30,258 bases of DNA from CAIQIA01 sp945861105 (GTDB lineage: Bacteria > Cyanobacteriota > Cyanobacteriia > PCC-6307 > Cyanobiaceae), in assembly GCA_947488815.1 (NCBI GenBank), contig CANLCC010000025.1, positions 1 to 30,258 on the forward strand, in the 5' to 3' direction. This document shows, piece by piece, positions 8,107 through 15,693 of the stretch. Below the pieces are notes generated by a model. The model saw only the letters and a list, made by a program, of their open reading frames with translations. It did not search any database and was not told the origin of the DNA. The stretch's first letter is position 1, and each line of letters begins with the position of its first letter. The translations under genes were made by a program, and so were the position numbers.

Positions 8107-8877
8107 ATGCTGGAGGCACTCACCATGGTGCCCGTCGGACTCCTCGCCGGGGTGCTGTCGGGATTTCTGGGGATCGGCGGGGGACTTGTGTTCTCGCCGC
8201 TGTTGCTGCTGCTGGGCCTTGCTCCCCACCAGGCCCTCGCCACCAGCACCCTCGCGATCGTGCCCACCACCGCCGCCGGCACCGTCACCCACCTGCGGGA
8301 GGGCCGGCTGCCCCCGGCCTCGGCCCTGGCCATGGCCGGTGGTGCCGTCCTCTTCGGGGTGCTGTTCAGCCGGCTGGGGGGGCGGCTGGGGGGCTGGCAG
8401 CTGTTGCTGCTGCAGGCGATGCTCTACGCCGTGCTGGCGGTCACCATCCGGCCACGGCCTGATCCGACGGTGGCCGCAACGGGGGAACCCACGGCTCCGG
8501 CCCCCTGGCCGGGGCTGCTGCTGGTGGGGTCGATCGCTGGCCTGGCCAGCGGCATGCTCGGTGTCGGCGGCGGGCTGGTGATGGTGCCGCTGCTGGTGGC
8601 GGGTCTGCGGCAACCCATTCACCAGGCGGTGAGGCTCAGCACCGTGGCGGTGCTGGCTGCGGCCTGCGGCGCTTCGGTCCAGTTCCTCGCCATCGGCAGG
8701 GGTCTGCCAGGGCCGGCCCTGGTGCTCGGCTTCTCCGCTGCCTGCGGTGCCCGCTGGTCCGCCCGACGGCTGCAGGGGGTGCCCCCCCGGCGCCTTGCCC
8801 AGGGCCTGCGGCTGCTGACGGTGCTCCTGGCGGTTGACAGCGGTCGCCGGGCCCTGCAGCTCTGGTGGCAGGGCTGA
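8107..8877 (+). CDS. TauE/SafE-family membrane anion exporter
   Basis: A 256-residue integral membrane protein of the TauE/SafE family (PF01925), proposed to export sulfite, sulfonates or other small organic anions. The two homologous halves are visible from their repeated glycine motifs: GFLGIGGGLVFSP near residues 18-30 and GMLGVGGGLVMVP near 148-160. Each is followed by several hydrophobic helices, seven to eight in all. Length is typical. The ATG at 8107 lies 19 bases from the preferred start of the divergent LipM-like gene. If that gene instead starts at 8108, the two reading frames would overlap head to head. The substrate is not predictable from the sequence. Confidence 0.9.
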   Translation: MLEALTMVPVGLLAGVLSGFLGIGGGLVFSPLLLLLGLAPHQALATSTLAIVPTTAAGTVTHLREGRLPPASALAMAGGAVLFGVLFSRLGGRLGGWQLLLLQAMLYAVLAVTIRPRPDPTVAATGEPTAPAPWPGLLLVGSIAGLASGMLGVGGGLVMVPLLVAGLRQPIHQAVRLSTVAVLAAACGASVQFLAIGRGLPGPALVLGFSAACGARWSARRLQGVPPRRLAQGLRLLTVLLAVDSGRRALQLWWQG

Positions 8878-8887
8878 CCAAGGAACT

Positions 8888-9370
8888 TCAGGCCAGGCCG
8901 TCCCAGAACGAGTCGTCAAGCTCAAAGCCCAGCACCGCCGCCATCTGCGCCAGGCGACCCCGCAGGCTCACCCCCCGTTCCTGGGCCCAGTCATCCAGCA
9001 GAAACAACCGCTGGCTGATCCAGAGGCTGAGGGCGTCGGCATCGAAGCGCAGCCCCTCGCTGCGTTGGAACTGATGCGGCACGAGCATCGCCACATGGCG
9101 GGCCAGCTGGCCAGAGCGCCGCTCCAGCAGCAAGGGCAGCCAGGGGCAGCGGGCATCGGCCCGCAGGCTCCAGAGCCTCAGCTCGGGAATCTCGGAGAGT
9201 TCGCGCGGATCCTCCTCCGCCCGCGGCCACTGCAGGTCAAGGCTGAGCCGGTCTTCGAGGGCGAGCAGGTCGGCCGTCGACCGTTGGCGCAGGGCCTGCA
9301 ACGGGCCGGTGTCGAGCCGGCGGATCTGCTCGGCGCTGATGGGGATGATCGGCTCCGGGGGCTCAGGCAT
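8888..9370 (-). CDS. CRR6-like NDH-1 assembly protein (DUF1817)
   Basis: A 160-residue soluble protein matching the CRR6 family (PF08847/DUF1817), conserved in cyanobacteria and plant chloroplasts. In Arabidopsis, CRR6 is a stromal factor required for assembly of the NdhI-containing part of the chloroplast NDH complex. The recognisable core is DPRELSEIPELRLW, followed by PWLPLLLERRSGQLARHVAM, LVPHQFQRSEG and a C-terminal GFELDDSFWDGL. ATG at 9370 overlaps the phoU stop by eight bases. A GTG at 9379 would add three residues. The coupling to phoU probably reflects compact packing rather than shared function. The stop lies ten bases from the convergent TauE/SafE gene. Family assignment is from remembered motifs, not a search. 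Confidence 0.86.
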   Translation of the reverse strand: MPEPPEPIIPISAEQIRRLDTGPLQALRQRSTADLLALEDRLSLDLQWPRAEEDPRELSEIPELRLWSLRADARCPWLPLLLERRSGQLARHVAMLVPHQFQRSEGLRFDADALSLWISQRLFLLDDWAQERGVSLRGRLAQMAAVLGFELDDSFWDGLA

Positions 9371-10040
9371 CGGCGGCACGTCCCATGCGTCGGCTCACAT
9401 TGACGGCATGATCGGCCATGCGCTCCAGGCAGCGCACGGTCAGCACCAGCAGCGGCGTCGCCTCCGCCGGCATGGCGGTGGTCTGTTCCCGGTCGCACAG
9501 CAGCTGCAGCAGCCGTTCGTAGTCGTGGTCGACCAGGTCATCAAGGGCCAGCAGCCGCGCACCGGTGCCGGGATCACCGTCGCTCACCCCGTCGAGGGCC
9601 AGGGACAGCAGGGAGCGGCAGCGGTCGAGCATCGTCAGCAGTGGCTCCCGCAGGGCCAGGGGCTGGTAGGGCAGCAGCTGCTCGCCGAGTTCGGCCACCT
9701 CCTTGCAGTAGTCACCGATCCGCTCGAGGTCGCGGACACCGTGCAGGTAGCTGAGCACCTCCCGCACCTCCAGGTCCTGAAGCCGCCGTCCGGTCAGCAG
9801 CTGGCGGCAGTCGTGCTCCAGCTCCCGGTAGAGACGGTCGATGCGATCGTCACCGCGGCGAACCATCGGGGCGGCTTCGAGGTCGGGAACAGCCAGCACG
9901 GCGCGGGTGAGCACCGCCGATTCCTCGACCATCGAGCCCACCCGCAGCAGCTTCTGCTTGAGGGCACCGAGGGCATGCCGGGTGGCACCGGGCCGGTAGC
10001 GCCGCCAGGGGCGGTGGATGGTGACCGTGGGTTTCAGCAC
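9363..10040 (-). CDS. phoU: Phosphate signalling regulator PhoU
   Basis: A 225-residue all-helical protein made of two PhoU three-helix repeats. The metal-binding motifs of the two halves are DLERIGDYCKEVAE and CLERMADHAVNVSR, each with the E/DxxxD pattern typical of the family. PhoU links the Pst phosphate transporter to the PhoR/SphS sensor kinase and represses the phosphate regulon when phosphate is plentiful; it acts at the cytoplasmic face of the membrane. The start is a GTG at 10040. No pst or sensor gene is in this window. It is divergent from psaM with a gap of about 118 bases and is translationally coupled to the CRR6-like gene downstream. Confidence 0.93.
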   Translation of the reverse strand: MLKPTVTIHRPWRRYRPGATRHALGALKQKLLRVGSMVEESAVLTRAVLAVPDLEAAPMVRRGDDRIDRLYRELEHDCRQLLTGRRLQDLEVREVLSYLHGVRDLERIGDYCKEVAELGEQLLPYQPLALREPLLTMLDRCRSLLSLALDGVSDGDPGTGARLLALDDLVDHDYERLLQLLCDREQTTAMPAEATPLLVLTVRCLERMADHAVNVSRRMGRAADA

Positions 10041-10158
10041 CCACTCAGCCTAGCCAGGCTCCCGGAACTGGCCCTTCCCCGGGCGGTGGTCAAGAGGTGT
10101 GACAGCGTCCCTGCGCCGACGGTCGGGCAAGGACAATGGGCCAGTCCGCGCCCAACCG

Positions 10159-10251
10159 ATGTCTACCGCCGAGATCGCCATCGCCCTCGTGGTGGCCGCC
10201 CATGCCGCCGTGCTTGCCGTGCGGCTGTCGGTGAGCCTGTACCGCGCCTGA
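10159..10251 (+). CDS. psaM: Photosystem I reaction centre subunit XII (PsaM)
   Basis: A 30-residue ORF that simple length cut-offs miss. It starts at an ATG and reads MSTAEIAIALVVAAHA, then AVLAVRLSVSLYRA. This fits PsaM, a single-helix thylakoid subunit of photosystem I: short polar N-terminus, an ALV-rich helix, then a conserved LAxRL...LY tail (typical PsaM ends LAFRLATELYK). Codons are almost all G/C-ending, as in neighbouring genes. It stands alone between divergent phoU and the gene before por. PsaM lies at the trimer interface of cyanobacterial PSI. No Shine-Dalgarno is visible, and no convincing sigma-70-like promoter was found in the 118 bases upstream. Confidence 0.78.
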   Translation: MSTAEIAIALVVAAHAAVLAVRLSVSLYRA

Positions 10252-10333
10252 TCCAGCAGCTGGCGAGGGGGCCGGCGGTGCGTTAGAAGCGGCTGTCGCC
10301 CCTTCCTCTCCAACCTCGGATCCCGCCCTTCGC

Positions 10334-10690
10334 ATGGTGACCCGCCATCCCCAGCCGCCCGTGGCCGCTGCTTCCGCCAGCCGGGACCTGCTGTACCCCT
10401 CCCTCGGGCTGGTGCTGAAGGTGGCTGGCGTTGTCCTGGCGGTGGTGTCGCTGGCCAAGCTGTCCCTGGCCCATCAGCAACGGCTCGACAACCATGTCGC
10501 TGTGAGTGCCCACCTGAAGCTTCAGGTCCAGCGGCTGCTGGACCGCCAGCGCCAGCTGGACCGTCTCTTCTCCCTGGAGGGCCAGCAGGAGGTCTTCCAG
10601 CAGGAACAGCAGTGGATCGCCCCCAACCGCCGCCGCATTGTCTGGCTGCCCGCTCCTGCCCCCGCCCCCACCCCTGACGGACGCCGATGA
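10334..10690 (+). CDS. Small membrane/coiled-coil protein of unknown function, coupled to por
   Basis: A 118-residue protein with no family I recognise. After a polar leader, one hydrophobic segment (about residues 19-45, LYPSLGLVLKVAGVVLAVVS) is followed by a Gln/Arg/Leu-rich stretch (about 46-95) that should form a coiled coil. The C-terminus is Pro/Ala-rich. This suggests a single-pass membrane protein with a helical domain for partner binding. Its stop overlaps the por start (ATGA), so the two are very likely translated together. A role near protochlorophyllide reductase, for example membrane anchoring, is conceivable but rests only on adjacency. A similar gene before por may be general in marine Synechococcus. 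Confidence 0.72.
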   Translation: MVTRHPQPPVAAASASRDLLYPSLGLVLKVAGVVLAVVSLAKLSLAHQQRLDNHVAVSAHLKLQVQRLLDRQRQLDRLFSLEGQQEVFQQEQQWIAPNRRRIVWLPAPAPAPTPDGRR

Positions 10691-11670
10691 CCACCGTGCC
10701 CCCCCTCGAGCCTGAACGGCTGGCGATCGTCACGGGGGCCTCATCGGGTGTGGGCCTGTGGACCACCCGCGCGCTGGTGCAACGGGGCTGGACCGTGGTG
10801 ATGGCCTGTCGTGACACCGCCAAGGCCCGCTCGGCGGCTGACGCTCTCGGGCTCCCCTCCGAGCGGCTGCTGATCCTCCCCCTCGACCTTTCCGACCTCG
10901 AGCGTGTGCGGCGGTTCGTGGCCGACGTGCGCGCGCTGGGCCGTCCCCTGGCGGCTCTGGTCATCAATGCGGCGGTCTACAAGCCCCTGCTCAAGCAGCC
11001 GGAGCGCTCACCCCAGGGGTATGAGCTCTCGATGGCCACCAACCACCTCGGCCATTTTCTGCTGACGCGCCTGCTGCTCGACGACCTGGTGGCCTCCCCC
11101 CTGGCCGACAAGCGGGTCATCACCCTGGGCACGGTCACCGCCAACTCCCGGGAGCTGGGCGGCAAGATTCCGATTCCTGCGCCCGCCGACCTGGGGGACC
11201 TCGCCGGCTTTGCCGCCGGCTTCCAGGCACCGGTGGCAATGGCCGATGGCAAGCCCTTCAAGCCGGGCAAGGCCTACAAGGACAGCAAACTTTGCAACAT
11301 GATCACCAGCCGGGAGCTGCACCGGCGTTTCCATGCCGACACCGGCATCACCTTCAGCTCCCTGTACCCCGGCTGTGTCGCCGACACGCCCCTGTTCCGC
11401 CACAGCCTGCCGGTGTTCCAGAAGGTGTTCCCCTGGTTCCAGAAGACGATCACCGGCGGCTATGTGAGCCAGGCGCTGGCCGGTGAGCGGGTGGCGCAGG
11501 TTGTTGCTGACAAGGAGTTCGCCGTGTCCGGGGCCCACTGGAGCTGGGGCAACCGCCAGCGTCAGGACGGACGGCAGTTCAACCAGGAACTGTCGGAGAA
11601 GGCGAGCGATGAGGTCACCGCTGAGCGGGTCTGGGACCTGTCCAGTCGTCTGGTGGGTGTTGCGGCCTGA
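10687..11670 (+). CDS. por: Light-dependent protochlorophyllide reductase
   Basis: A 327-residue SDR-superfamily enzyme that reduces protochlorophyllide to chlorophyllide with NADPH, driven by light. The cofactor motif TGASSGVG is at residues 16-23. INAAVYKPLLK, the POR-specific GYELSMATNHLGHFLL, GKAYKDSKLCNMIT with active-site Tyr197 and Lys201, YPGCVADTPLFR and HWSWGNRQ all match POR and separate it from ordinary SDRs. Length and start (ATG at 10687) are typical. It overlaps the upstream small membrane protein by four bases. Oxygen-tolerant chlorophyll synthesis depends on this enzyme, and it acts at thylakoid or plasma membranes. Confidence 0.97.
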   Translation: MTTVPPLEPERLAIVTGASSGVGLWTTRALVQRGWTVVMACRDTAKARSAADALGLPSERLLILPLDLSDLERVRRFVADVRALGRPLAALVINAAVYKPLLKQPERSPQGYELSMATNHLGHFLLTRLLLDDLVASPLADKRVITLGTVTANSRELGGKIPIPAPADLGDLAGFAAGFQAPVAMADGKPFKPGKAYKDSKLCNMITSRELHRRFHADTGITFSSLYPGCVADTPLFRHSLPVFQKVFPWFQKTITGGYVSQALAGERVAQVVADKEFAVSGAHWSWGNRQRQDGRQFNQELSEKASDEVTAERVWDLSSRLVGVAA

Positions 11671-11715
11671 CGCCGCTGCTGTGGCTACCACTTCGGCAGA
11701 GTGCCTGGAGGAGGC

Positions 11716-12231
11716 ATGCCCAAGCCGTTGCGATGGCTCCTAGGTGGGGCCCTGGCGTTGTTGCTGTTGGTCGGTGCTGTGGTGCTTCTGCCCTTCAGCA
11801 GCTGGCTGCCGGGTGGCACCGTCGCCGAGCTGCCCACCGCCGCGGTGGTCAATGGTTCGGCGTTCAACCGTCTGTTCCCGGCGCCAGGGGCTGACCGGCA
11901 GCTGGTGTTCAGCCAGGAGAAACGGGGCTTCAGCGAAGCCCGTCTGAAGCAGGACGACCGGCTGCTGGCCCTGCTGGCGATCTCGGACACCGCCACGGCT
12001 CCCGAAGCCCGCGAGAAGTTCAGCACCGCGACGGAGCGCCTCCAGGGCTGGCCGCTGGTGGAGCAGGGGGAGCACGCCTCGGCCCTGCTGGTGGCTGACC
12101 GTTTTCAGGTGAAGGTGATCGAGCAGAACGACGCCCTGCCCCAATCCGAGCGCCGGCAGGTGCTGGCGGACTTTGACCTCAAGGGCCTGGCGGCCCTGAA
12201 GGCCCCGAAACTGCTGGAGCCCGCCGCATGA
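11716..12231 (+). CDS. Conserved-looking membrane-anchored protein of unknown function
   Basis: A 171-residue protein with an N-terminal signal-anchor (PKPLRWLLGGALALLLLVGA, about residues 2-22) and a soluble domain predicted outside the cytoplasm or in the thylakoid lumen. There is no lipobox cysteine. I recognise no domain; the body is mixed helix and strand with no cysteines. ATG at 11716 is preferred because GGAGG lies four bases upstream; a GTG at 11701 would add five residues. It overlaps the next gene by four bases (ATGA) and follows por by 45 bases, so it probably belongs to the por transcript. Its function is unknown. Confidence 0.75.
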   Translation: MPKPLRWLLGGALALLLLVGAVVLLPFSSWLPGGTVAELPTAAVVNGSAFNRLFPAPGADRQLVFSQEKRGFSEARLKQDDRLLALLAISDTATAPEAREKFSTATERLQGWPLVEQGEHASALLVADRFQVKVIEQNDALPQSERRQVLADFDLKGLAALKAPKLLEPAA

Positions 12232-13115
12232 GCACCACTGTTCTTGAACGCCTGGAGCGGCTGCCCCGCCGCGATCTCACCGTGCTGGCCCTGCAGGGCC
12301 TGGCCACGGTGCTGCCCGGCGGCTGGACCAACATCACCAGCGCCGACGCCCTGATCCGGGAGGTGAGCGGCAGCAGCGATCCGGCCTTCGTGGCCCAGGT
12401 GCGCCAGCGGGCCGACACCCTCAGCCGCGCTCGCCATGAGGGCTACACCCGTGCCCTGAGCCTGTACGACGCCGTCAATCGCTCCCAGCACGCCACCGGG
12501 GGCCTGCGGGTGCTGGCCAACGTCACCGGCGGCCTGCCTCTGCTCAAGATGCTCAACCGGGTCACGCCCCCGGGGGACACCCTGCAGGCGGTGGATCTGA
12601 GTCTGAAGGTGGCCGCCGAACTGCTGGCCTTCACCCAGGTGAACGGCCTGCCCGGCGACAGCTTCGCTGACTTCGGCGCCGCCCTGGCCGACTACGCCGG
12701 CGATGCGCGCCTGCGCATGGCCGCCCTGGTCTGCTTTGACGGTCTGCTGCCCCTGGGGGACCAGGCCCTGGAACGGTTGGACGGGCTGCTGGGGGCTGCC
12801 GGTGGTGCTGACCTGCGGCGATTGCCGGCCTATGGCCGCATGGCCTCACTGATGCCCGGCCGCGGCGATGCCGAGCACCTGGGCTTTCTGCGCCGTGGGG
12901 TCGACACCTGGCTGGGCTGGGCCGGTGGCTTCGTCAATCAGATGGGCCTCAGCGGCCAGCGGGCGGTGCAGGCCGTCGAAACCACCCTCGGTCCCTGGCA
13001 GGGCCGTTTCGACCAGTTCGCCGCCTTCCTCGACGCCTTTACCGACACCTACGCCCACACCGGCGTCCAGGCCGTGGCCCGACGGCTGGTGGAACGGGCC
13101 GTGGCGGAGGTGTAG
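12228..13115 (+). CDS. Unknown mostly helical protein
   Basis: A 295-residue protein I cannot assign. It is rich in Leu, Ala and Gly, looks mostly helical and lacks clear membrane segments or a signal peptide. Weak regularities include RDLTVLALQGLATVLPGGWT at the start, a GGLPLLKMLNRVTPPGD segment near residue 105, and a C-terminal region with repeated aromatic/Ala helices. No metal or nucleotide motif is visible. The codon pattern is strongly GC3, and the stop-start overlap with the gene before it supports it as real and co-expressed. The zinc peptidase starts two bases after its stop, so the pair could work together, but nothing in the sequence shows this. Confidence 0.75.
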   Translation: MSTTVLERLERLPRRDLTVLALQGLATVLPGGWTNITSADALIREVSGSSDPAFVAQVRQRADTLSRARHEGYTRALSLYDAVNRSQHATGGLRVLANVTGGLPLLKMLNRVTPPGDTLQAVDLSLKVAAELLAFTQVNGLPGDSFADFGAALADYAGDARLRMAALVCFDGLLPLGDQALERLDGLLGAAGGADLRRLPAYGRMASLMPGRGDAEHLGFLRRGVDTWLGWAGGFVNQMGLSGQRAVQAVETTLGPWQGRFDQFAAFLDAFTDTYAHTGVQAVARRLVERAVAEV

Positions 13116-13117
13116 CC

Positions 13118-13969
13118 ATGCGCTGGGCCGACGGACGACGCAGCACCAACGTGGAAGACCGCCGTGGCGGTGGGGGTGGGGCCCTCGCCGCCGGTGGCAT
13201 CGGCCTCGGCACCCTGCTGCTGGCGGCGGTGGTGGGCCTGCTGGGTGGAGATCCGGGGGTGGTGCTGCAGCAGGCCGCCGAGGTGCCGCGGGGGGGAGGG
13301 CCGGTCGGCGGCCGGTCTGGGGCCGGCGATCGCCAGGCCGATTTTGTCTCCGTGGTGCTGGCCGACACCGAGGACACCTGGACCGACCAGTTCCGCCGCC
13401 TCGGCCGCACCTACGTGCCACCGAAGCTGGTGCTGTTCGATGGGGTGGTGGCCTCGGCCTGCGGCCGGGCCCAGGCGGCCATGGGGCCCTTCTACTGTCC
13501 GGCCGACCGCAAGGTGTACATCGACCTGGCCTTCTACCGTCAGCTGCGGGATCAGCTGGGGGCGCCGGGGGATTTCGCCCAGGCGTATGTGATCGCCCAT
13601 GAAGTGGGTCACCACGTGCAGAACGTGCTGGGCATCGAGGGGCAGGTGCGGCAGGCCATGCAGCGCTTGCCCCAGCGGCAGGCCAACCAGCTGTCGGTGC
13701 GGCTCGAGCTGCAGGCCGACTGTCTGGCCGGTGTCTGGGCCCACCAGACCCATCGCCAGCGGCGCACCCTCGAGGAGGGTGACGTGGAGGAGGCCCTCAA
13801 TGCGGCCTCCCGCATCGGGGATGATGCGCTGCAGCGCCGCAGCAGCGGTCGTGTGCGGCCCGACAGCTTCACCCACGGCAGTTCTGCCCAGCGGCAGGAG
13901 TGGTTCGCCCGGGGGCTGCGCAGCGGCGACCTGCGCCAGTGCGACACCTTCGGCCGGGGTTCTGCCTAG
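13118..13969 (+). CDS. Neutral zinc metallopeptidase (YpfJ family, PF04228)
   Basis: A 283-residue putative metallopeptidase. The N-terminus MRWADGRRSTNVEDRRG is the family hallmark and precedes one membrane segment (about residues 25-45). A conserved region beginning FVSVVLADTEDTW follows. The zinc site is HEVGHH at 161-166 (H161, catalytic E162, H165), with E197 in LELQADCLAGVWA as probable third ligand. The C-terminus has the family's SFTHGSSAQRQEWFARG motif. Length is typical. The catalytic domain likely faces the periplasm. Substrates of this widespread family are not established. It starts two bases after the preceding unknown gene and probably shares its transcript. Confidence 0.92.
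   Translation: MRWADGRRSTNVEDRRGGGGGALAAGGIGLGTLLLAAVVGLLGGDPGVVLQQAAEVPRGGGPVGGRSGAGDRQADFVSVVLADTEDTWTDQFRRLGRTYVPPKLVLFDGVVASACGRAQAAMGPFYCPADRKVYIDLAFYRQLRDQLGAPGDFAQAYVIAHEVGHHVQNVLGIEGQVRQAMQRLPQRQANQLSVRLELQADCLAGVWAHQTHRQRRTLEEGDVEEALNAASRIGDDALQRRSSGRVRPDSFTHGSSAQRQEWFARGLRSGDLRQCDTFGRGSA
13326..13333. repeat. HIP1 octameric palindrome
   Basis: GCGATCGC, with flanking G and C, lies inside the zinc metallopeptidase gene. HIP1 is hugely over-represented in many freshwater cyanobacteria. I noticed only this copy in 30 kb, which fits the low HIP1 density of picocyanobacterial lineages. This was not an exhaustive computed count. Confidence 0.6.
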
Positions 13970-14016
13970 GGGCCTGGGGGGCCGCATAGGACCATGGGTG
14001 CAGAGGTCAGGCCTGC

Positions 14017-14487
14017 GTGACGGAGCACTTCCCCCCCCAAGATCCCGCCGCCCTGCTGGCGCTCTGCGCCGGTGAATGGCTGAGCCTGCGCTCCCGGTTT
14101 GACCTGGGCCAGCCCCAGGGGGACGACGACAGCGCCTGGCATGCGAGTGAACGGGGTGAACTGCGGCAGACCTGGACCGCCGCCGAGGCCGGCGGCGAGC
14201 TGCTGGGGGTGCTCGAAAGCCGGGCCCCCGACGGCACGGTGGTGCGGCTGGTGTTTGCCCGCGATGGCGGTCTGCAGGCTGATGGAGGTGTGCAGGGCCA
14301 GTGGCTGCTGGAGGGCGAGGGGCGCCTGCGGCTGAGCCATGGGGCCGGTGGCGTGGACCATCACGAGACCATCTGGTTCGCCAAGCCCAACCTGCGCTTG
14401 CGCAGCCTGCTGGCTCGACAGGGGGAGGCCTTGCTGGCGGCTGGCTTCTGTTCCGAGGTGCGCCGGGTGACGCGGCCAGCCCCATGA
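14017..14487 (+). CDS. CpcS/CpeS-type phycobiliprotein lyase-like protein
   Basis: A 156-residue lipocalin-like protein related to the CpcS/CpeS (DUF1001) lyases, which attach phycocyanobilin or phycoerythrobilin to phycobiliprotein cysteines. The N-terminal GEWLSLRSRFDL resembles the family's GxWxSxRT start. The C-terminal IWFAKPNLRLRS followed by AGFCSEVRRV is very close to the family's WFASPNLRLRTS...ASFCSEIR. The middle is shorter and more divergent than in classical lyases, so substrate and bilin are uncertain, and it could be a non-lyase paralogue. The start is a GTG at 14017. The stop overlaps the trmD ATG (ATGA). No phycobilisome genes are nearby. Confidence 0.8.
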   Translation: MTEHFPPQDPAALLALCAGEWLSLRSRFDLGQPQGDDDSAWHASERGELRQTWTAAEAGGELLGVLESRAPDGTVVRLVFARDGGLQADGGVQGQWLLEGEGRLRLSHGAGGVDHHETIWFAKPNLRLRSLLARQGEALLAAGFCSEVRRVTRPAP

Positions 14488-15188
14488 GCGGCCTGCGGAT
14501 CGATGTGGTGACGCTGGTGCCCGAGGCCTTCGCCCCGTTGGCGGGGCTGGGGGTGATCGGGCGGGCCTTTGCGGCGGGCATCGCCGAGCTGCACACCCAT
14601 AACCCGCGGGACTTCGCCACCGACCGCTACCGCAAGGTGGACGATGAGCCCTACGGCGGTGGTGCCGGCATGGTGCTCAAGCCCGAGCCGGTGTTTGCGG
14701 CGGTGGAGGCGATTCCGCTGCTCAGCCCGCGGCGCACCTTGCTGATGACCCCCCAGGGTCGGCCCCTGCAGCAGGCAGACCTGCAGCGCTGGGCCGAGGG
14801 CCACCGCCAGCTGGTGCTGCTCTGCGGCCATTACGAAGGGTTCGACGAGCGCATCCGCAGCCTTGCCGATGAGGAGGTGTCGCTGGGGGACTTCGTGCTC
14901 ACCGGTGGCGAACTGCCGGCGATGGCGATCATCAACGGGGTGGTGCGGCTGTTGCCCGGCACCGTCGGCACCCCTGATTCGCTGGTGCAGGAAAGCCACA
15001 GCGCCGGGCTGCTCGAACACCCCCATTACACCCGGCCGGCCCTGTTCCGTGGCATGGCTGTCCCGGAGGTGCTGCGCAGTGGTGACCACGGGGCCATTGC
15101 CCGCTGGCGGGCTGAGCAGCAGCACCAGCGCACCCGTGAGCGACGTCCCGACCTGTGGACGGCCTGGCAGGCATTGCAGGCAGACTGA
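14484..15188 (+). CDS. trmD: tRNA (guanine-N1-)-methyltransferase
   Basis: A 234-residue SPOUT-class enzyme that methylates G37 of tRNAs read by CNN/CGG-type anticodons, preventing +1 frameshifting. Clear motifs are LRIDVVTLVPEAF at the start, DEPYGGGAGMVLKPEP, LLCGHYEGFDERI, SLGDFVLTGGELPAM (the knotted SAM site) and HYTRPALFRGMAVPEVLRSG. The ATG at 14484 overlaps the lyase stop and begins the family's standard N-terminus, although the frame is open further upstream. It is followed 19 bases later by ispF, a common picocyanobacterial neighbour. Confidence 0.97.
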   Translation: MSGLRIDVVTLVPEAFAPLAGLGVIGRAFAAGIAELHTHNPRDFATDRYRKVDDEPYGGGAGMVLKPEPVFAAVEAIPLLSPRRTLLMTPQGRPLQQADLQRWAEGHRQLVLLCGHYEGFDERIRSLADEEVSLGDFVLTGGELPAMAIINGVVRLLPGTVGTPDSLVQESHSAGLLEHPHYTRPALFRGMAVPEVLRSGDHGAIARWRAEQQHQRTRERRPDLWTAWQALQAD

Positions 15189-15207
15189 CGCCACCGCTGA
15201 AGCTTCC

Positions 15208-15693
15208 ATGGCGCTGCGCATCGGCAACGGCTACGACATCCACCGGTTGGTGCCGGGCCGACCGTTGATCCTCGGTGGCCAGCGGCTTGAGCATCCCGAA
15301 GGCCTGGGGCTCGATGGCCACAGCGATGCCGATGTGCTGGTGCATGCCCTGATGGACGCCCTGCTCGGCGCCCTGTCGCTGGGGGACATCGGCCGCTGGT
15401 TTCCCCCCGATGACGACCGCTGGCGGGGTGCCGACAGCCTGGTGCTGCTGGAGCAGGTGGTCGGCCTGGTGCAGGAGCGGGGCTGGCAGGTGGTGAATGT
15501 CGATGCGGTGGTGATCGCCGAGCGGCCGCGGCTGCGGCCCCACATCGAGGCGATGCGCGCGGCGATTGCCCGTCGCATGGGGCTGGCCGACGACCAGGTG
15601 GGAGTCAAGGCCACCACCAACGAGCGCCTCGGCCCCTGCGGCCGTGAAGAAGGCATCGCCTGCCATGCGGTGGCACTGCTGCAGCAGCCATGA
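15208..15693 (+). CDS. ispF: 2-C-methyl-D-erythritol 2,4-cyclodiphosphate synthase
   Basis: A 161-residue enzyme of the MEP isoprenoid pathway that cyclises CDP-ME 2-phosphate to MEcPP and releases CMP. IGNGYDIHRLVPGRPLILGG carries metal ligands D10 and H12; GHSDADVLVHALMDALLGA carries H46. DIGRWFPPDD and VGVKATTNERLGPCGREEGI, near the C-terminus, complete the signature. It acts as a cytosolic trimer. The frame is open upstream, but the ATG at 15208 gives the normal N-terminus. Its stop overlaps the next ATG. Confidence 0.97.
   Translation: MALRIGNGYDIHRLVPGRPLILGGQRLEHPEGLGLDGHSDADVLVHALMDALLGALSLGDIGRWFPPDDDRWRGADSLVLLEQVVGLVQERGWQVVNVDAVVIAERPRLRPHIEAMRAAIARRMGLADDQVGVKATTNERLGPCGREEGIACHAVALLQQP

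Noticed and set aside
10099..10137. GTGACA and GACAAT upstream of psaM as a -35/-10 promoter.
   Set aside because: The spacer is 27 bases, far too long for a sigma-70-type promoter, so no promoter is claimed.
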